DNA from: a virus
IMG/VR virus record: IMGVR_UViG_3300046007_008787
Coordinates: 1-30,904 of that record
Reading direction: 5' to 3' (one strand)
Length of the DNA stretch: 30,904 nucleotides
Of the stretch, positions 7,602-18,300 are shown in pieces. Numbering within the stretch: position 1 is the stretch's first letter; every line of letters starts with the position of its first letter. The position numbers were made by a program, and so were the translations under genes. Below the pieces are notes generated by a model, which saw only the letters and a program-made list of their open reading frames with translations, was not told the DNA's origin and did not search any database.

Positions 7602-7615
7602 TAGCTGACAGTCAA
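7587..7615 (-). promoter_or_regulatory. Sigma70-like promoter of thyX
   Basis: Reading the minus strand, TTGACT (7615-7610) and TATTAT (7592-7587) are exactly 17 bases apart, a near-consensus vegetative promoter. The -35 box overlaps the stop of the preceding gene. Transcription would start near 7580, about 18 bases before the thyX ATG. Confidence 0.65.
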
Positions 7616-7911
7616 CTTGTTTTGCTTAGGTCGTTTTCAATATTCTTGACAAGTGCGTTGGCCCAGCGGCTGACATCGCGCTTCATTCTAGTGAAATCCA
7701 AGTTGACTTTACAGTAAACCATTATGGTGTCGTCAGCTGGCTTTTTGTTTTCACTGCGCCAAAGATCAATAAAATCTTTGCCGCTTATTTTGTAAGTATT
7801 ACCAGATTTAGTTGTAACGAAAGCATCAACAATGTATTTGGCGGGTGGTTGATCTATCATGACAACATTATCAAAAATGGTGTCCCAAACGGAGTTGTTT
7901 TCTTTAGCCAC
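7612..7911 (-). CDS. Small hypothetical protein, late-promoted
   Basis: This 99-residue protein starts at GTG 7911, with GGAGG 5 bases upstream. The GTG at 7923 has no ribosome site. The sequence has a short helix, then strands (YIVDAFVTTKSGNTYKISG), a helix with FIDLWRSENKK, further strands (IMVYCKVNLDF), and a C-terminal helix. It resembles small unassigned proteins of T4-like phages but has no known motif. A T4-type late promoter lies about 30 bases upstream, suggesting a late or virion role. The -35 box of thyX overlaps its stop. Confidence 0.7.
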   Translation of the reverse strand: MAKENNSVWDTIFDNVVMIDQPPAKYIVDAFVTTKSGNTYKISGKDFIDLWRSENKKPADDTIMVYCKVNLDFTRMKRDVSRWANALVKNIENDLSKTS

Positions 7912-7941
7912 GTCACCCTCCACAGATTCAATTGTCGCAGT

Positions 7942-7949
7942 GTATTTAT
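7942..7949 (-). promoter_or_regulatory. T4-type late promoter TATAAATA
   Basis: The minus strand reads TATAAATA, the exact T4 late promoter octamer, 30 bases before GTG 7911. In T4, this box is read by host core polymerase with gp55 and gp33 and the gp45 clamp. Position and exactness make it convincing. It overlaps the small space before the end of the preceding gene at 7956. Confidence 0.7.
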
Positions 7950-7955
7950 AGCGGT

Positions 7956-8171
7956 TTACCTTAAGGTGCTAAATGCCACCAGCCTGGTTGCTGCTACATT
8001 TACCTGTTCACCAGGATCAGCTGCTATTTGCAGTTCATACTGAAACTCACCTGTGCCTGCCGGACCTAAAATAGTAGCAGCTTGATTTCCATTAACTGTG
8101 ATGTTGCTTACTGTAGCAACCACATTTGTTGTTAATGGTGTATATTGTCGAATTCTAAGATATAGCGCCAT
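7956..8171 (-). CDS. Small beta-rich hypothetical protein
   Basis: The 71-residue protein starts at ATG 8171 with GAGGT 6 bases upstream. It looks beta-rich: YLRIRQYTPL, VVATVSNITVNG, then GTGEFQYELQIAADPGEQVNVAATRLVA. The pattern suits a small virion or fibre-associated domain, but I do not recognise a family. It is the last gene of the run of fibre genes and lies 23 bases after the preceding stop, which suggests co-transcription. Confidence 0.65.
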   Translation of the reverse strand: MALYLRIRQYTPLTTNVVATVSNITVNGNQAATILGPAGTGEFQYELQIAADPGEQVNVAATRLVAFSTLR

Positions 8172-8194
8172 GGTTTACCTCAAAGTTTTGATTA

Positions 8195-8677
8195 TTATAC
8201 ATTGGTTGATACCCCTCCTCCGCCCTGGTTGCCACCCTCTTGACCTGGAGTGTAAAAATCTTGCCCGCTGGTGCCTGTGCCACTTGGAGGTGTTACACTG
8301 CCGCCACCTACAACAAGATTTGGGCTGAACAAGTTTGAACTAAAGCTGACAAAGTGGCTTGTAGTTGCAGTTGCAACTATGTTAACCGTGCCAATAGTTG
8401 TCCAATTCCAACTACCACTACCAGTGAAGTTAACTAGTTCGATAAAATCAGCTGAGCTTTGTAGCGTTACTGGCAATGTGGGATAGCTAGGCGCAGTGAA
8501 AAGATTGGGCTCATATGTGTATCTAGGAACTACTACATTTATATTACCACCGGGACTATTGGCAATAGTCACTTCAACCCAAGTTATATTGGGATTGAAC
8601 TTACCTGTGGGGTTGCTAGCAGTAGTTTCTTGAACTACACCATTGCCGGAACCAGAAAGACGTGCCCATTTGCTCAT
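8195..8677 (-). CDS. Putative fibre-associated virion protein
   Basis: The 160-residue protein begins one base after the stop of the Gly-rich fibre gene. Its opening (KWARLSGSGNGVVQE, then NPTGKFNPNITWVEV) matches a common small phage tail-module pattern in which a protein starts with a short strand and a conserved PTGxFxPxxxWVxV segment. A Ser/Thr/Asn-rich beta part follows, and the C-terminus is Gly-rich (GQEGGNQGGGG). The tight coupling suggests a fibre assembly factor or accessory fibre protein. Function is inferred from place and composition only. Confidence 0.65.
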   Translation of the reverse strand: MSKWARLSGSGNGVVQETTASNPTGKFNPNITWVEVTIANSPGGNINVVVPRYTYEPNLFTAPSYPTLPVTLQSSADFIELVNFTGSGSWNWTTIGTVNIVATATTSHFVSFSSNLFSPNLVVGGGSVTPPSGTGTSGQDFYTPGQEGGNQGGGGVSTNV

Positions 8678-8678
8678 G

Positions 8679-10142
8679 TTAATACTCCACCACTACCAAA
8701 CCGTTTGCCCCGGTGCCGCCATAGCCATCATTTACACCGCCACTGCCACCGCCTCCAGGACTACTACCATTATGGCCACTACCTGCAGGAGCGCCACCAC
8801 CACCTTGGGCTCCTGTGCCACCTGCTCCACCAAGACCGCTAAAGCCCACACAAAATCCACCATGCCCAGTCCCACCAAATATTACCAGTGCATTGCCATA
8901 TCCGCGACCACCTACACCACCAACACTGCTTTCACCTAATAAAGTTCCAAAGCCGCCAACACCACCTGTAGCACTAACGTATGCGCCAAAACTACTGCTA
9001 CCGCCACTGCCACCGTTGTTTGTGCTGGCACTAACACTGCTGTTTCCGCCGCCCACGCCGCCTACACCCACAGTTATTGTTATTGAACTACCTGGAGTAA
9101 CGGAAACTATTTGTTCAGCGTAGCCACCTCCACCGCCGCCGCCGCTTGCACCTTGCTCGTGGTTACCACCTCCACCGCCGCCAGCACCCCATACGCGAGC
9201 CTTTACATGGCTCACATTCAAGGGCACATTCCAAGTGGTTGATGCAGAAATAACATTGGCGCTTGTAAACGTAGCGTATCGTTGCACACTGCCATCAGCA
9301 AATACCAAAGCAGCTTGAGGATTGTTTAGCTTTACATTGCCTTGGCTGTTGATAGTCACAGCAGCATTGTTGGTATTAGTTACAAAATTAATATCAGTTA
9401 TTACATTTGCTGAACGATTTACTTCCAGCCATGTACGAGCATTGGTATTTGTATCATCAGTAATATACTCAACTAAACTGTTGGTGTCTGCTGCGCGCCA
9501 CCACCATTTTTGATTTAACGGTGCTGATGTAACTTGATATCCCTGATAAACTGCATTTGTTCCTTGGCTGGTTATCAAACTACCAAAACTTGCTGAGTTA
9601 GCAACTGTAAGGTATCTGCCCACTGTGGCATCTTGATACACATAGGCATCTGCTGTGTGTAGTTGTGATAACTGATATGCAGCACTTCCCACTGAATATA
9701 CTTGATTAGCATACGGAATGTTGTTTTGAGTGCTGGTCCAATATTCATAACCCGGAGGACCAATCCAACGCCATGCTCCGTTGGCATATATGTTTAACTG
9801 AGGGGGATTGTGACTTGTATCCCACCACAAACTACCGTCTACTGGATTAGCTGGTTGCAGTCCTGTAATAGGAATGCTGCTGCCACTTATCCACTGAATG
9901 CCATTGTAAATCTTTAACAAGCTGCTGCCAGTATCCCACCATAACTGTCCCTCAACTGGAACATCCGGGGGTGTGGAACGTGCAAAATGCTGCATGAGCC
10001 AAAGTAGATCTTGGTTTATAGCTGTGCCATAGCTTTGATAACCACGACCAGGAAGCTCCAAGCTACTGCTAGTGGTATTTAGATAGTTGTCGGGAATAGT
10101 TACAAACTGTGTTCCGTCGTAGTTTGAGATATTTAAAACCAT
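8679..10142 (-). CDS. Tail fibre protein with Gly-rich tip
   Basis: The 487-residue protein has an N-terminal part (about residues 1-130) clearly related to the next fibre gene: shared SSLELPGRGYQ, LLWLMQHFAR and two copies of a G-x-LWWDT...LxIYNGxxW module. The middle part is Ser/Asn/Thr-rich fibre-like. From about residue 315 to the end it is a Gly-rich domain with many GGG runs, beginning RVWGAGGGGGG and ending GLVVVEY. That is the usual form of glycine-rich phage adhesin tips, which may pack as polyglycine-II helices and make host contact. AAGGAT lies before ATG 10142, and the gene follows the paralogue after 10 bases. Confidence 0.85.
   Translation of the reverse strand: MVLNISNYDGTQFVTIPDNYLNTTSSSLELPGRGYQSYGTAINQDLLWLMQHFARSTPPDVPVEGQLWWDTGSSLLKIYNGIQWISGSSIPITGLQPANPVDGSLWWDTSHNPPQLNIYANGAWRWIGPPGYEYWTSTQNNIPYANQVYSVGSAAYQLSQLHTADAYVYQDATVGRYLTVANSASFGSLITSQGTNAVYQGYQVTSAPLNQKWWWRAADTNSLVEYITDDTNTNARTWLEVNRSANVITDINFVTNTNNAAVTINSQGNVKLNNPQAALVFADGSVQRYATFTSANVISASTTWNVPLNVSHVKARVWGAGGGGGGNHEQGASGGGGGGGYAEQIVSVTPGSSITITVGVGGVGGGNSSVSASTNNGGSGGSSSFGAYVSATGGVGGFGTLLGESSVGGVGGRGYGNALVIFGGTGHGGFCVGFSGLGGAGGTGAQGGGGAPAGSGHNGSSPGGGGSGGVNDGYGGTGANGLVVVEY
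8690..9195 (-). repeat. GGN-repeat tract coding the Gly-rich fibre tip
   Basis: This stretch of the fibre gene is dominated by GGN codons on the minus strand, including runs such as four CGG units near 9128-9140. The low-complexity DNA favours slippage or unequal recombination and may let the adhesin tip vary. Confidence 0.6.
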
Positions 10143-10152
10143 TAGTTTATCC

Positions 10153-11565
10153 TTAATACCCCACTGCTGTCCAACTATACCCCAAAGATCCTGCTACCCA
10201 ACTACTGCCTGACCATTTAACACCCCAAATGTCAAACGCCGCTGTGGTGCGATTGTTTGTGCCATATATAGTAGGACCGTAAGCAGGACCGGGCAACCAT
10301 CCAGCTGCCGCAGCTTCTGTTACTGTTACAGTGTAGTTAGTTGTTGTAAATGCAGTAGGTAACGTAACTGTTTGGTTAACTGTACCTGGAGTTGTGCCAA
10401 TTCCCCATTGAATAATAATCCCACTTGGTAGTTTTTGGTAGCCTGATGCGGATTTTTGACTTGTGCCAGCTGTATCTTGGCTGGTTCCGTCCTGAAATAC
10501 CAAATGTCCACTGGGTATGCTGACATTTCCCTGCGCATCAGCACTGAGTGCAGCAGTTTGGTTGTCTGTATATATTGTTACGTTGTTTACTGTGTTAGCA
10601 GTCCTCAACACTTGTAACCAATATGTTGCACTGTTGTTGGCATCATTAGCTAGGAACTCAGTTAATGAACCGTTGGTTTCCACCCCGCGCCCATACATTC
10701 TGTTATTAGCTGATGCTGAATCATTTCTCAGATACTGATAAACAGGTCCGTTATATTGATTGAAAGTTGCTGCACCAAATCGCGAAATACCATCAACGTC
10801 CAAGTTAAAACCACCAGCAGGTGATTTACCAACACCCAGTTGGCTAGCTGCTACTGTGACTCCGTTTAGCAAACTGGTCCCTGACACTGTTAAAGCAGCA
10901 GCAATCAAGTTTCCTTGCACAAGTAAGTTGCTTGATGCTGTGATATTCACAGCCGATAAACTTGAGGCAACTGTGACCACATTGGCTGTGACAGTTTGCA
11001 AGTTGCTGGTTCCAGTGGCTAGTAAACCACCAGTGTTTGTTTGATTGGCAGTTACAACACCCGTAGCATCAAGATTTACTGTGTAAACCGTGCTAAATCT
11101 ATTCGTAGCATTGCCCAGCATGCGCACATTGTTGCTGTCGGGGGCATTGTTTTTTGTTGACAACCAAGCTGCGGTTTTTTCCACAGGCGCCACCACAGTC
11201 CAGGACAGGGCATTCCAAACGCTTAATACAAGATTGGTTGTATCCCACCAAAATGTGCCCACAACTGGATTAGCAGGTGCGTTGCCAGCAGCAACAATGC
11301 TACCACTTGCAATCCACCCTGTGCCACTATACATCTTGAGTATATTGCCAGTTGTATCCAACCAAATTTGACCTTTGATGGCATGATCTGGTGCAGCGTC
11401 TCTAGCAAAATGCTGCATGATCCAAACAAGATTATCTAAAACATGACTGCCATAGTTTTGGTAGCCAGTTCCAGGTAATTCCAAAGTGCTGCTAGTAGTG
11501 TCAATGCTTTTATCGGGAATGGTAGCTAAAACATTTCCATTGAAGTTTTTAATTTGCGTTGCCAT
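10153..11565 (-). CDS. Tail fibre protein
   Basis: The 470-residue protein shares its first about 130 residues with the downstream Gly-rich fibre: SSTLELPGTGYQ, LVWIMQHFARD, then GQIWLDT...LKMYSGTGW and VGTFWWDT...LSVWNALSW, two copies of one module. The middle is a Thr/Asn/Ala/Val-rich shaft. The last about 95 residues (from YQKLPSGIIIQWG to SLGYSWTAVGY) have the layout of the Gp53-like tail-fibre C-terminal domain, likely a receptor-binding tip. The pair of paralogues implies a common attachment end with different tips. AGGATC lies upstream of ATG 11565, 20 bases after the preceding stop. Confidence 0.87.
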   Translation of the reverse strand: MATQIKNFNGNVLATIPDKSIDTTSSTLELPGTGYQNYGSHVLDNLVWIMQHFARDAAPDHAIKGQIWLDTTGNILKMYSGTGWIASGSIVAAGNAPANPVVGTFWWDTTNLVLSVWNALSWTVVAPVEKTAAWLSTKNNAPDSNNVRMLGNATNRFSTVYTVNLDATGVVTANQTNTGGLLATGTSNLQTVTANVVTVASSLSAVNITASSNLLVQGNLIAAALTVSGTSLLNGVTVAASQLGVGKSPAGGFNLDVDGISRFGAATFNQYNGPVYQYLRNDSASANNRMYGRGVETNGSLTEFLANDANNSATYWLQVLRTANTVNNVTIYTDNQTAALSADAQGNVSIPSGHLVFQDGTSQDTAGTSQKSASGYQKLPSGIIIQWGIGTTPGTVNQTVTLPTAFTTTNYTVTVTEAAAAGWLPGPAYGPTIYGTNNRTTAAFDIWGVKWSGSSWVAGSLGYSWTAVGY

Positions 11566-11585
11566 GTGTTGTACTTGATCCTATC

Positions 11586-12176
11586 TTATGCCATTTGCAA
11601 GCGCAGTGTATAGACGATTTCAATTTGTCTGTTAAGACTTTTTTGTATGGGGCTGAATACAGCATGTGTCATCAACAAGCCAGTATTGGGACCGCTTTCA
11701 CTGTAAGCACGCAAGCCCAGTTCATTAAACACAAAGTCTGTTGTAAAGTCATTTGTGGTATCAAATGCATCTTGTCCGGCAGGTTCACCTAAGTCCAAGG
11801 TGCAAGTGACAACAACATCGCTGTAATATGTGCCGGTAACGTGAGCAACGGCTGTGAGATTTTTGCTGGGATCAAGATCCAAGCTGCTTTTGTTGTTTAC
11901 TACTTTATACCAAGTTTGATTATATAAACTGGCACTTTGGCCCACAATGTTGGGCGGTTTATAACTGATAACACCAGTGCCGCTAACAGTTGCGCCGCCG
12001 TTGCCAAATACCATTTCCTGTATCCAGCCACGGCTTTCATTAGCCAGGGTATTTGCCAAACTCAAACTGAAGTTTTCCCAATTGATGGCATTGTGCGTGT
12101 CTGCTAAAACATCACCAGTTAGACAATCTTTAATTAAAACGTGACCAGTCACACTGGGCGAGATATTTTCATTCAT
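11586..12176 (-). CDS. Putative virion structural protein
   Basis: The 196-residue protein sits between the giant tail gene and the fibres. It is beta-rich, with GHVLIKDCLTGDVL near the start, a segment with GGATVSGTGVISYKPP around residue 60, and a C-terminal part ending in IVYTLRLQMA. The central FNELGLRAYSE segment resembles a recurring element in phage tail proteins of this size. There is no membrane segment or enzymatic motif. Location suggests a baseplate or fibre-attachment component. The 7-base gap to the preceding gene indicates coupling. Confidence 0.7.
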   Translation of the reverse strand: MNENISPSVTGHVLIKDCLTGDVLADTHNAINWENFSLSLANTLANESRGWIQEMVFGNGGATVSGTGVISYKPPNIVGQSASLYNQTWYKVVNNKSSLDLDPSKNLTAVAHVTGTYYSDVVVTCTLDLGEPAGQDAFDTTNDFTTDFVFNELGLRAYSESGPNTGLLMTHAVFSPIQKSLNRQIEIVYTLRLQMA

Positions 12177-12183
12177 TGCTGGG

Positions 12184-12342
12184 TTAACCTGGAATTTTTG
12201 CTATTTGTTTTTGAGTTTCAGGATCACGTATAACGATACTACCATACACCCACAGGGGGCAGGTCTCATCACTGGATTTATTGCTATCATTATTTAATTC
12301 CATGATGTTATTTAGTGTGATTTCAGGCTGTTGGTTTGGCAT
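12184..12342 (-). CDS. Small conserved hypothetical protein
   Basis: I place the start at ATG 12342, four bases after the stop of the giant gene, giving 52 residues. ATG 12399 and ATG 12378 are in frame and would overlap the giant gene. AGGAG lies 13 bases upstream of 12342, which is longer than usual and leaves the start open. The protein has PEITLNNIMEL, then a polar linker with Asn/Ser/Asp, then CPLWVYGSIVIRDPETQ. The last part looks like a short beta hairpin. The family is not recognised. It may be a small baseplate accessory protein. Confidence 0.55.
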   Translation of the reverse strand: MPNQQPEITLNNIMELNNDSNKSSDETCPLWVYGSIVIRDPETQKQIAKIPG

Positions 12343-12346
12343 GTTG

Positions 12347-15300
12347 TTATAAACTCTCCTGTTGTCCGCGTCCGTCATATACTGCTGTGCCTTGAGCATG
12401 ACTGATTTGTGTTGCTATTGCATCTTGTAGCAAGGTTGTAAATCTAACATTGAAGCTGCCCAACACAGGTGCAACATTGAATACAACATTACTGCCTACA
12501 ACAGTGTAATCTTGTCCTGCTGCTTGTATATTGCCGTTGTTCCAAACACTGAGTCGGGTTGTGCCATTGCTCAGGGCAAATGTATTTGCAACTCCTGTGC
12601 CATTTGCAAACGAACTTTGGTAAGTCTGTCTTGGCAAACCACTTGTAGCACGATAGTTTCTCCAAATATTACGTAGTATTGCGCGATTGGGATAAGTGAT
12701 AGTTGGTGTGTAATCTATTTGCCACCATGCTATTAACTCATCTTGAATCCAAACATACCCGGGTTGAGGACCTTGAGGCATGGTAAGCACTGTGTAATCT
12801 GCAATGTCTAGGTAATCACTTGTTGCGTAAACTGTTTGCAACACTGTTGTGGCGGTGGCGAGATTTTTAGTTATTTCCACACCTGCGTTTACCAACACTC
12901 GTGTTGTGGATTCCGTTTGATCTTGCAAGCCCTGCGCATAGTAAACAGCTACAGGATTTCCTGGATTACTTGAGAACACCAAGGTGTTTCCAGAAATCAC
13001 AAAGTCATTGCCAGTTACTGCCAGTTGTCCAGCATGGTAAACTTGCAGAGATTCAATATTCAGAGGTGTTTGCGCCAAATGATATGTGTTACCTGTGCTT
13101 GTAAACTGTTCTAACTGCCAGTTGTAACTGGGATCTTGAGTCCAAGTTAACACACGCAAGGTATCTGAGTTATTGATAAATCCTGCACTGTTGCCTTGTC
13201 CAGTTGTGCTCCAGGGCAGTGCAGGATTGTTCAATATAACTAGATCATTGCCTTGTATTTTCCAATCATAACCATAACTGTCATTTACATAAACTATTTC
13301 AATAACATCATTTATGTTCAAGGTAGATGTTATCGTTACAGTGTTAGTTGCACTGTCTACACTATATTCACCTTCAGGTTCCAATTGCCTTTGTTGTTGA
13401 TACACAGCAAAATAATCAGTAAACACCGGATCAACATAAGGTATAGTAAGTGCATATGTTTGGATTGCAGTGTTAGTAATGGCAATAACCTGCCGGGGCG
13501 GAGCCGGCATCACACGCTGGGAAGTCAAGTTAAACACTTGCACACTTGCATAAGGGCTTCTGCTAGCCCCGGGAGGTCTGTCAAGTGTATAAGATGTGCT
13601 AGCTGTTATAGGAATATCTTGTTGATGGGGTTGACTCCAATAAGCTGTTTGAAAAACATCAACAACCACTTGTGCTCCAGTAGCAGGAGTTGGTGTCAAA
13701 ACCACATTGGTTCCAGATACTGTAATGTTTGCAGAGGGATAGGTATTGCCATCCACTGTGGCTCTAACCCAGCTGGCGCTGCCAATAGCCACAGTAGTAG
13801 CAAAACTGTTAGAAATACCATCAGCTATTGTGATACCATGATGTTGTCGTGTATCAAAAAGCACATTAAAGCTTGCAAGATTGCCAACATGAGGAGTATT
13901 CTCTCTGTCAGTGTCTTTAACAGGCAGTGAAGGTTTCACCAGCCAAATGCCGGGGTTGGATATTGATACGTTTGCTACACCCCACATGTTGCTTGTGTCA
14001 ATAGTTGCATTGACGCCCAGGCCATTTGTGGTCCATGTAGTGGCTGGTGGAATACTGGTATAATATCCCGGGGTTACAAACTCTACCTCAAGAACATTAC
14101 CTTGCACAGTTGTATTGGTAACTTGCCATATTGCAGGAGCTGGAGTGGAAACATCATGCCAAATCAAATCACCAACTACATAGTTGTTTCCAGAGTTTTG
14201 TATTTGAGTATTTTGTGCTGCTACTGCTGTAACTGTGAGACGGCAATCAATATTGGGATCAATCTCTTGTAGATAGATTATGTTGCCGGAAAAATATCCT
14301 GATCCAGGATTATCAATCTTTACACTGCGAGTAGTGATTCCAGCACCTGTTCCCCCAAAACTCCATGTAACAAGTTGTTCGTTTGCAACTGGAGGATTGA
14401 CAAAAACAAAATTACCAGTTGCATAGTTGACGAAAAAGTCCTGTTCCACAGTCAACAAGTTACCAGCTTGCCAAGCAATGACCGATGAGTTGTTAATGGG
14501 AACTACGCCCAAGTTGTAATGAACTACAGCACTGTTTGTTGTGTAAATCTTGTTGGCAACAGTAAATCCATCCTGCTGTTGCTGGAATATATTAAACTTT
14601 TGACTTTCTGGTATTCTAACCACAGCTAGTTCGGGAGGACGATTGTCATTTACATCTGGCTGTAGGAAGTTGTATCCGTCGTAAACAGTGTCATATTCAC
14701 CAAGTGGTGCTGCATTAAATGTTTGTCCATGGAACAACACATATACTTTGTTGGTTGTAGGTGCAGTGAGTTCCAAATGTCTGCCGCCCCATTGTGGAAG
14801 CACACTTGCACCTGTTCCTGTTACACCAGTATAGGGCTTGGGTATTAACGCAACAGGAGTTAGTGGGCAAATGTCCCATGCTCCAGGGTCAACTACAGTT
14901 AAAGTTAAAATCCCACCTGTGCCATTTACTGTGGCAACTTCCAGTTCTGCAGGAACAAGATTTGTTCCTCCAGTCACCCACAATCTATTACCCACAGCAT
15001 AACCCAAGCCAGGATCAACTGGTTGCGCTTGAGTGACCCAGTTGGGTATTATCCAATCTTGACCATATACACCTATTGCACTGTCAATCCACACTACAGT
15101 CTGACTGGGACTTTGTGGAATATAACTCAAGTTAAAACTGCTGCTACCGCCAGCTTCAGGAGTGAATATATCGTATTCAGGTATTTCACCACCGCTGATG
15201 ATTACATCAAGATAATCATAAATGCTGTCGCTGTTGCTGTCCCAACCTGTGTAATGATTCCAAGGAGTTGAGTTCCAACCTTCACCCCAGTTCAAGGGCA

Positions 15301-18300
15301 GTGAGTCCAGTATTAGTCCCTTGTATTGTGCTTGTAGGAGTTCTTTTATGTCGCTAATAGGCGGCATTTGTGGTTGAGGCTGATAGCTATTGCGTATGCG
15401 AGCCGCCGCCCCCCAGTTTTCACCGTCTTCTGTTTTAGAGAATCCAGTTATATCTTCCCAAACATAGTCCCAACCATAAGCTTCACTGCTAACACGATCA
15501 AAATACACCCGGATATTTGGTTGTCTTATTAAATGTCTTGAAGCTTGATACTGGTATTGAGCCAACCAATCTTTATATCGAGTTGAGTTGGCCATGTAAG
15601 CAGCTTGTTGAGCGTTGTTTTCATCTAATATTTCAGTTGTGCCGTTGGCCAACAGATAGGGCGGTTTATCAAAGTCTGTTACACGGAACGATGCTGAATC
15701 AAGCAAAGTTCTGCTGTTGATAAACTCACGTATTTTGGCAGTGTAGGGTTTGATTTCATTTACATAAGCCAACAAACTGTTGACTTCATCTTGTTGATAC
15801 AACACACTGGTGCTCAAGGGCACACCAAACCCACGCAAAGTCACATAGCGTGTTTTAGTCAACCAATCCACAAACACCTGTTCACTTAGCACATAGTTCA
15901 ACATGCTGGTAAACAACGTGTTTTGTTGTAAAACATCAAATACAACGTCCAACAAGCCCTGAATGATTTGTTGAAAGCAAGGTGCAGGTGATGCATCAAA
16001 TAATGTGCTATCAAAAGCAGCTTGGTCCCAACACCAGTTGTTCAAGCTGTTGTCGTAAACACTGGGCAAGATTTCAATGCTGCCATCTTGTTGTGCAACA
16101 AGAGTCCACTGTTGGTCCAGCCAGGCATACCATTGCCATTTGCCAGTTCCATCATTAAGCACTTTAACTATTTCCACAGTAGTGCCATCAATAACATCTA
16201 GATCGCGTATCAAGGGCACAGTTTGTGATATTGTGCTTGTGGCAAGGTAACCTTGGGCATACCAGTTAACATATTGCCAGTAAAGCTCAGTGTTCCAAGC
16301 TTGCAACTGCAACAAATTCCAAATGTTGTCACCTTGCCATTGATAAATTGCCCAGGGCGTTGCTGTGACTAAAACTCGTGCGCCCAAATACAAATCAGGT
16401 ATTAATAGGTCTCTATCTGCAATAGTGGGCACAACAAAGTCATACTGGCTGCTGTCAGGCACGGGTTCTTGTGAGAAAAAGTAGTTGCGCCAAGTTGTCT
16501 TGTTGGGATCGGTTACAAGAGGGTCATCCAAGTTTGCTATGAGAGCGTTGGCTACAGTGACAAAGTTAGCGCCTGCTGCTATGGGATCCTGAAACCATGT
16601 TTGACGGGGGCGAACTAAGTTACCCAAGCGTTGTGGTGCAGCAAGTCTGTAATCAGGAACATCGTTGCCTAAACCGTCAAAACCCAGCAAGCTATCAATG
16701 CAACGTTGCCAAAACTGTTGAGGAATTACACTGCGACTGTCACCGGGTCTAAACAACTGCCATTGACTGTGAACAGTGGGATCTTCACTGGCGTCCTGCC
16801 AAGCAACTTGCAGTATTTTTGCACTGCCAGCCAGCTTATTACGCACATTGGCTACTAGCAAGTTGGTGCTATCGATAGCAGCCCACCAGGGAATTTGTTG
16901 ATTGCCAGTGTTGGTTATAACATTGCTGATTTCCTGTGTGGTCAGTCGGCGCCAAGCCGCAGCAGGTTGCATGGTGCTGTTTTTCACCCAGAAATAATAC
17001 CATATTTGTGCTCGTCCCACACTGGTATAGATTGTTTGCTCACACCAACTAGGTGCGCTGGGGTTATATACTTCACCGCTGGGTATAAAAGTCACGCCTT
17101 CCAAAGTAACTGGTTGTCCTGCGGCTGCTAAACTTGCCCAGTCTGTGGGCAGAACTGGACTGCGAATCCATTCATAAACTGATACTTCCGAGCCAGGAGC
17201 CAGTTGGCCCCAATGCTGTATGCGATATTTCAAATCACCTTGATGATAATCCACATAACGCACACTGCCCAAGTCCCACCAAGTTTCACCCACATGCTCA
17301 TCAGCCCAAGCTTGATCATCCTGCAAGTCAATTTCATCATTTATGCTTTTGTTGTATTGAGCAGGATCGTTTTCACGCTTGTAAACAAGTTCTTGTTCAG
17401 CCAAGCTGGGTATTTGACCTTGAATGGGATCAAAGTATTGCAACACAGTGCTGGGTTGATTATAAGCACTGGTAAACAGCACACAACTTTGCATGAGTTG
17501 GCTGTCCACCATGAGTGTTTGGTTACGTATGGGCAACCATGTGGTGCCAATGCGTGCATATACAGTCCAAGCACCGGTTATTTGATCGCCTTGGTCCACA
17601 AACACACGCAGCCCTTGTGGCAGGGGTTCTGTTGTGGCAAATGCATCGCGCTGAGCAACGTTGGTAAATCTTATGGGGTAGTATTTCAAGATTTTACCAC
17701 CTTGCCCGTTTTCAAAAGTGCTTATATCTATTTGAAAACTTTGTGCAGAGACATCAACAGCACTGACAGTGAATGTGCCAGTCAAGGCAGCTACGTTTTG
17801 AACACATGTCAACACAATGATATCGTTGTCGGCAAGTGTAAGGCTTTGGTTTACAAACACAGTTGTGGGGCTGGCAGTTGTTTGACTGCTAAGTGTTCGA
17901 TTAATTGTCAAACCAGTGTCTAGCAGCGCCCAAACTGTCCAACTGCCAGATGCTGTGCTGAACTGCCAAACTGTGTCGTTTACTGCAACGGGGCGCGTGC
18001 TGCCGAGTTTGTCGTCCCAAAGTGCCACAAGCTCAGTTTGGTCAAAAACTTGCCAAGATGTTTCACCCAGTTGCACGTAACCTGCTGTGGGAACATCAGT
18101 AGCTGGCTGGGGTTGATAACTGTCTCGTAGAGGAAAACGGTTGGTCACATAACTTGTGGGAGGAGTTACAATACGACTGTCACCGGGTGTAATACTCAAT
18201 ACATCATCACTGGGAATATCGGCATCAACACTACTGAACAAGTTGATCCATTGTATGGTGTTGGTTACATCTTGTGGATTTAAATAAAACTCCACTAGGT

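Noticed and set aside
8194-8201. TATAATAA-like string on the minus strand before the 71-aa gene
   Set aside because: It is made by the Val-stop codons and following TAA of the preceding gene, with no good -35 box or late octamer.
13253-13930. 225-codon plus-strand frame inside the giant gene
   Set aside because: It is Cys/His/Ser-rich and typical of a shadow of the giant reading frame, with no ribosome site.
17204-17923. 239-codon plus-strand frame inside the giant gene
   Set aside because: Same reason: an antisense shadow with no start signal.
16731-18195. Near-identical GACTGTCACCGGGT strings about 1.4 kb apart
   Set aside because: They code the same short PGDSR peptide in the giant protein. 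This is a protein-level repeat, not a mobile or recombination site.
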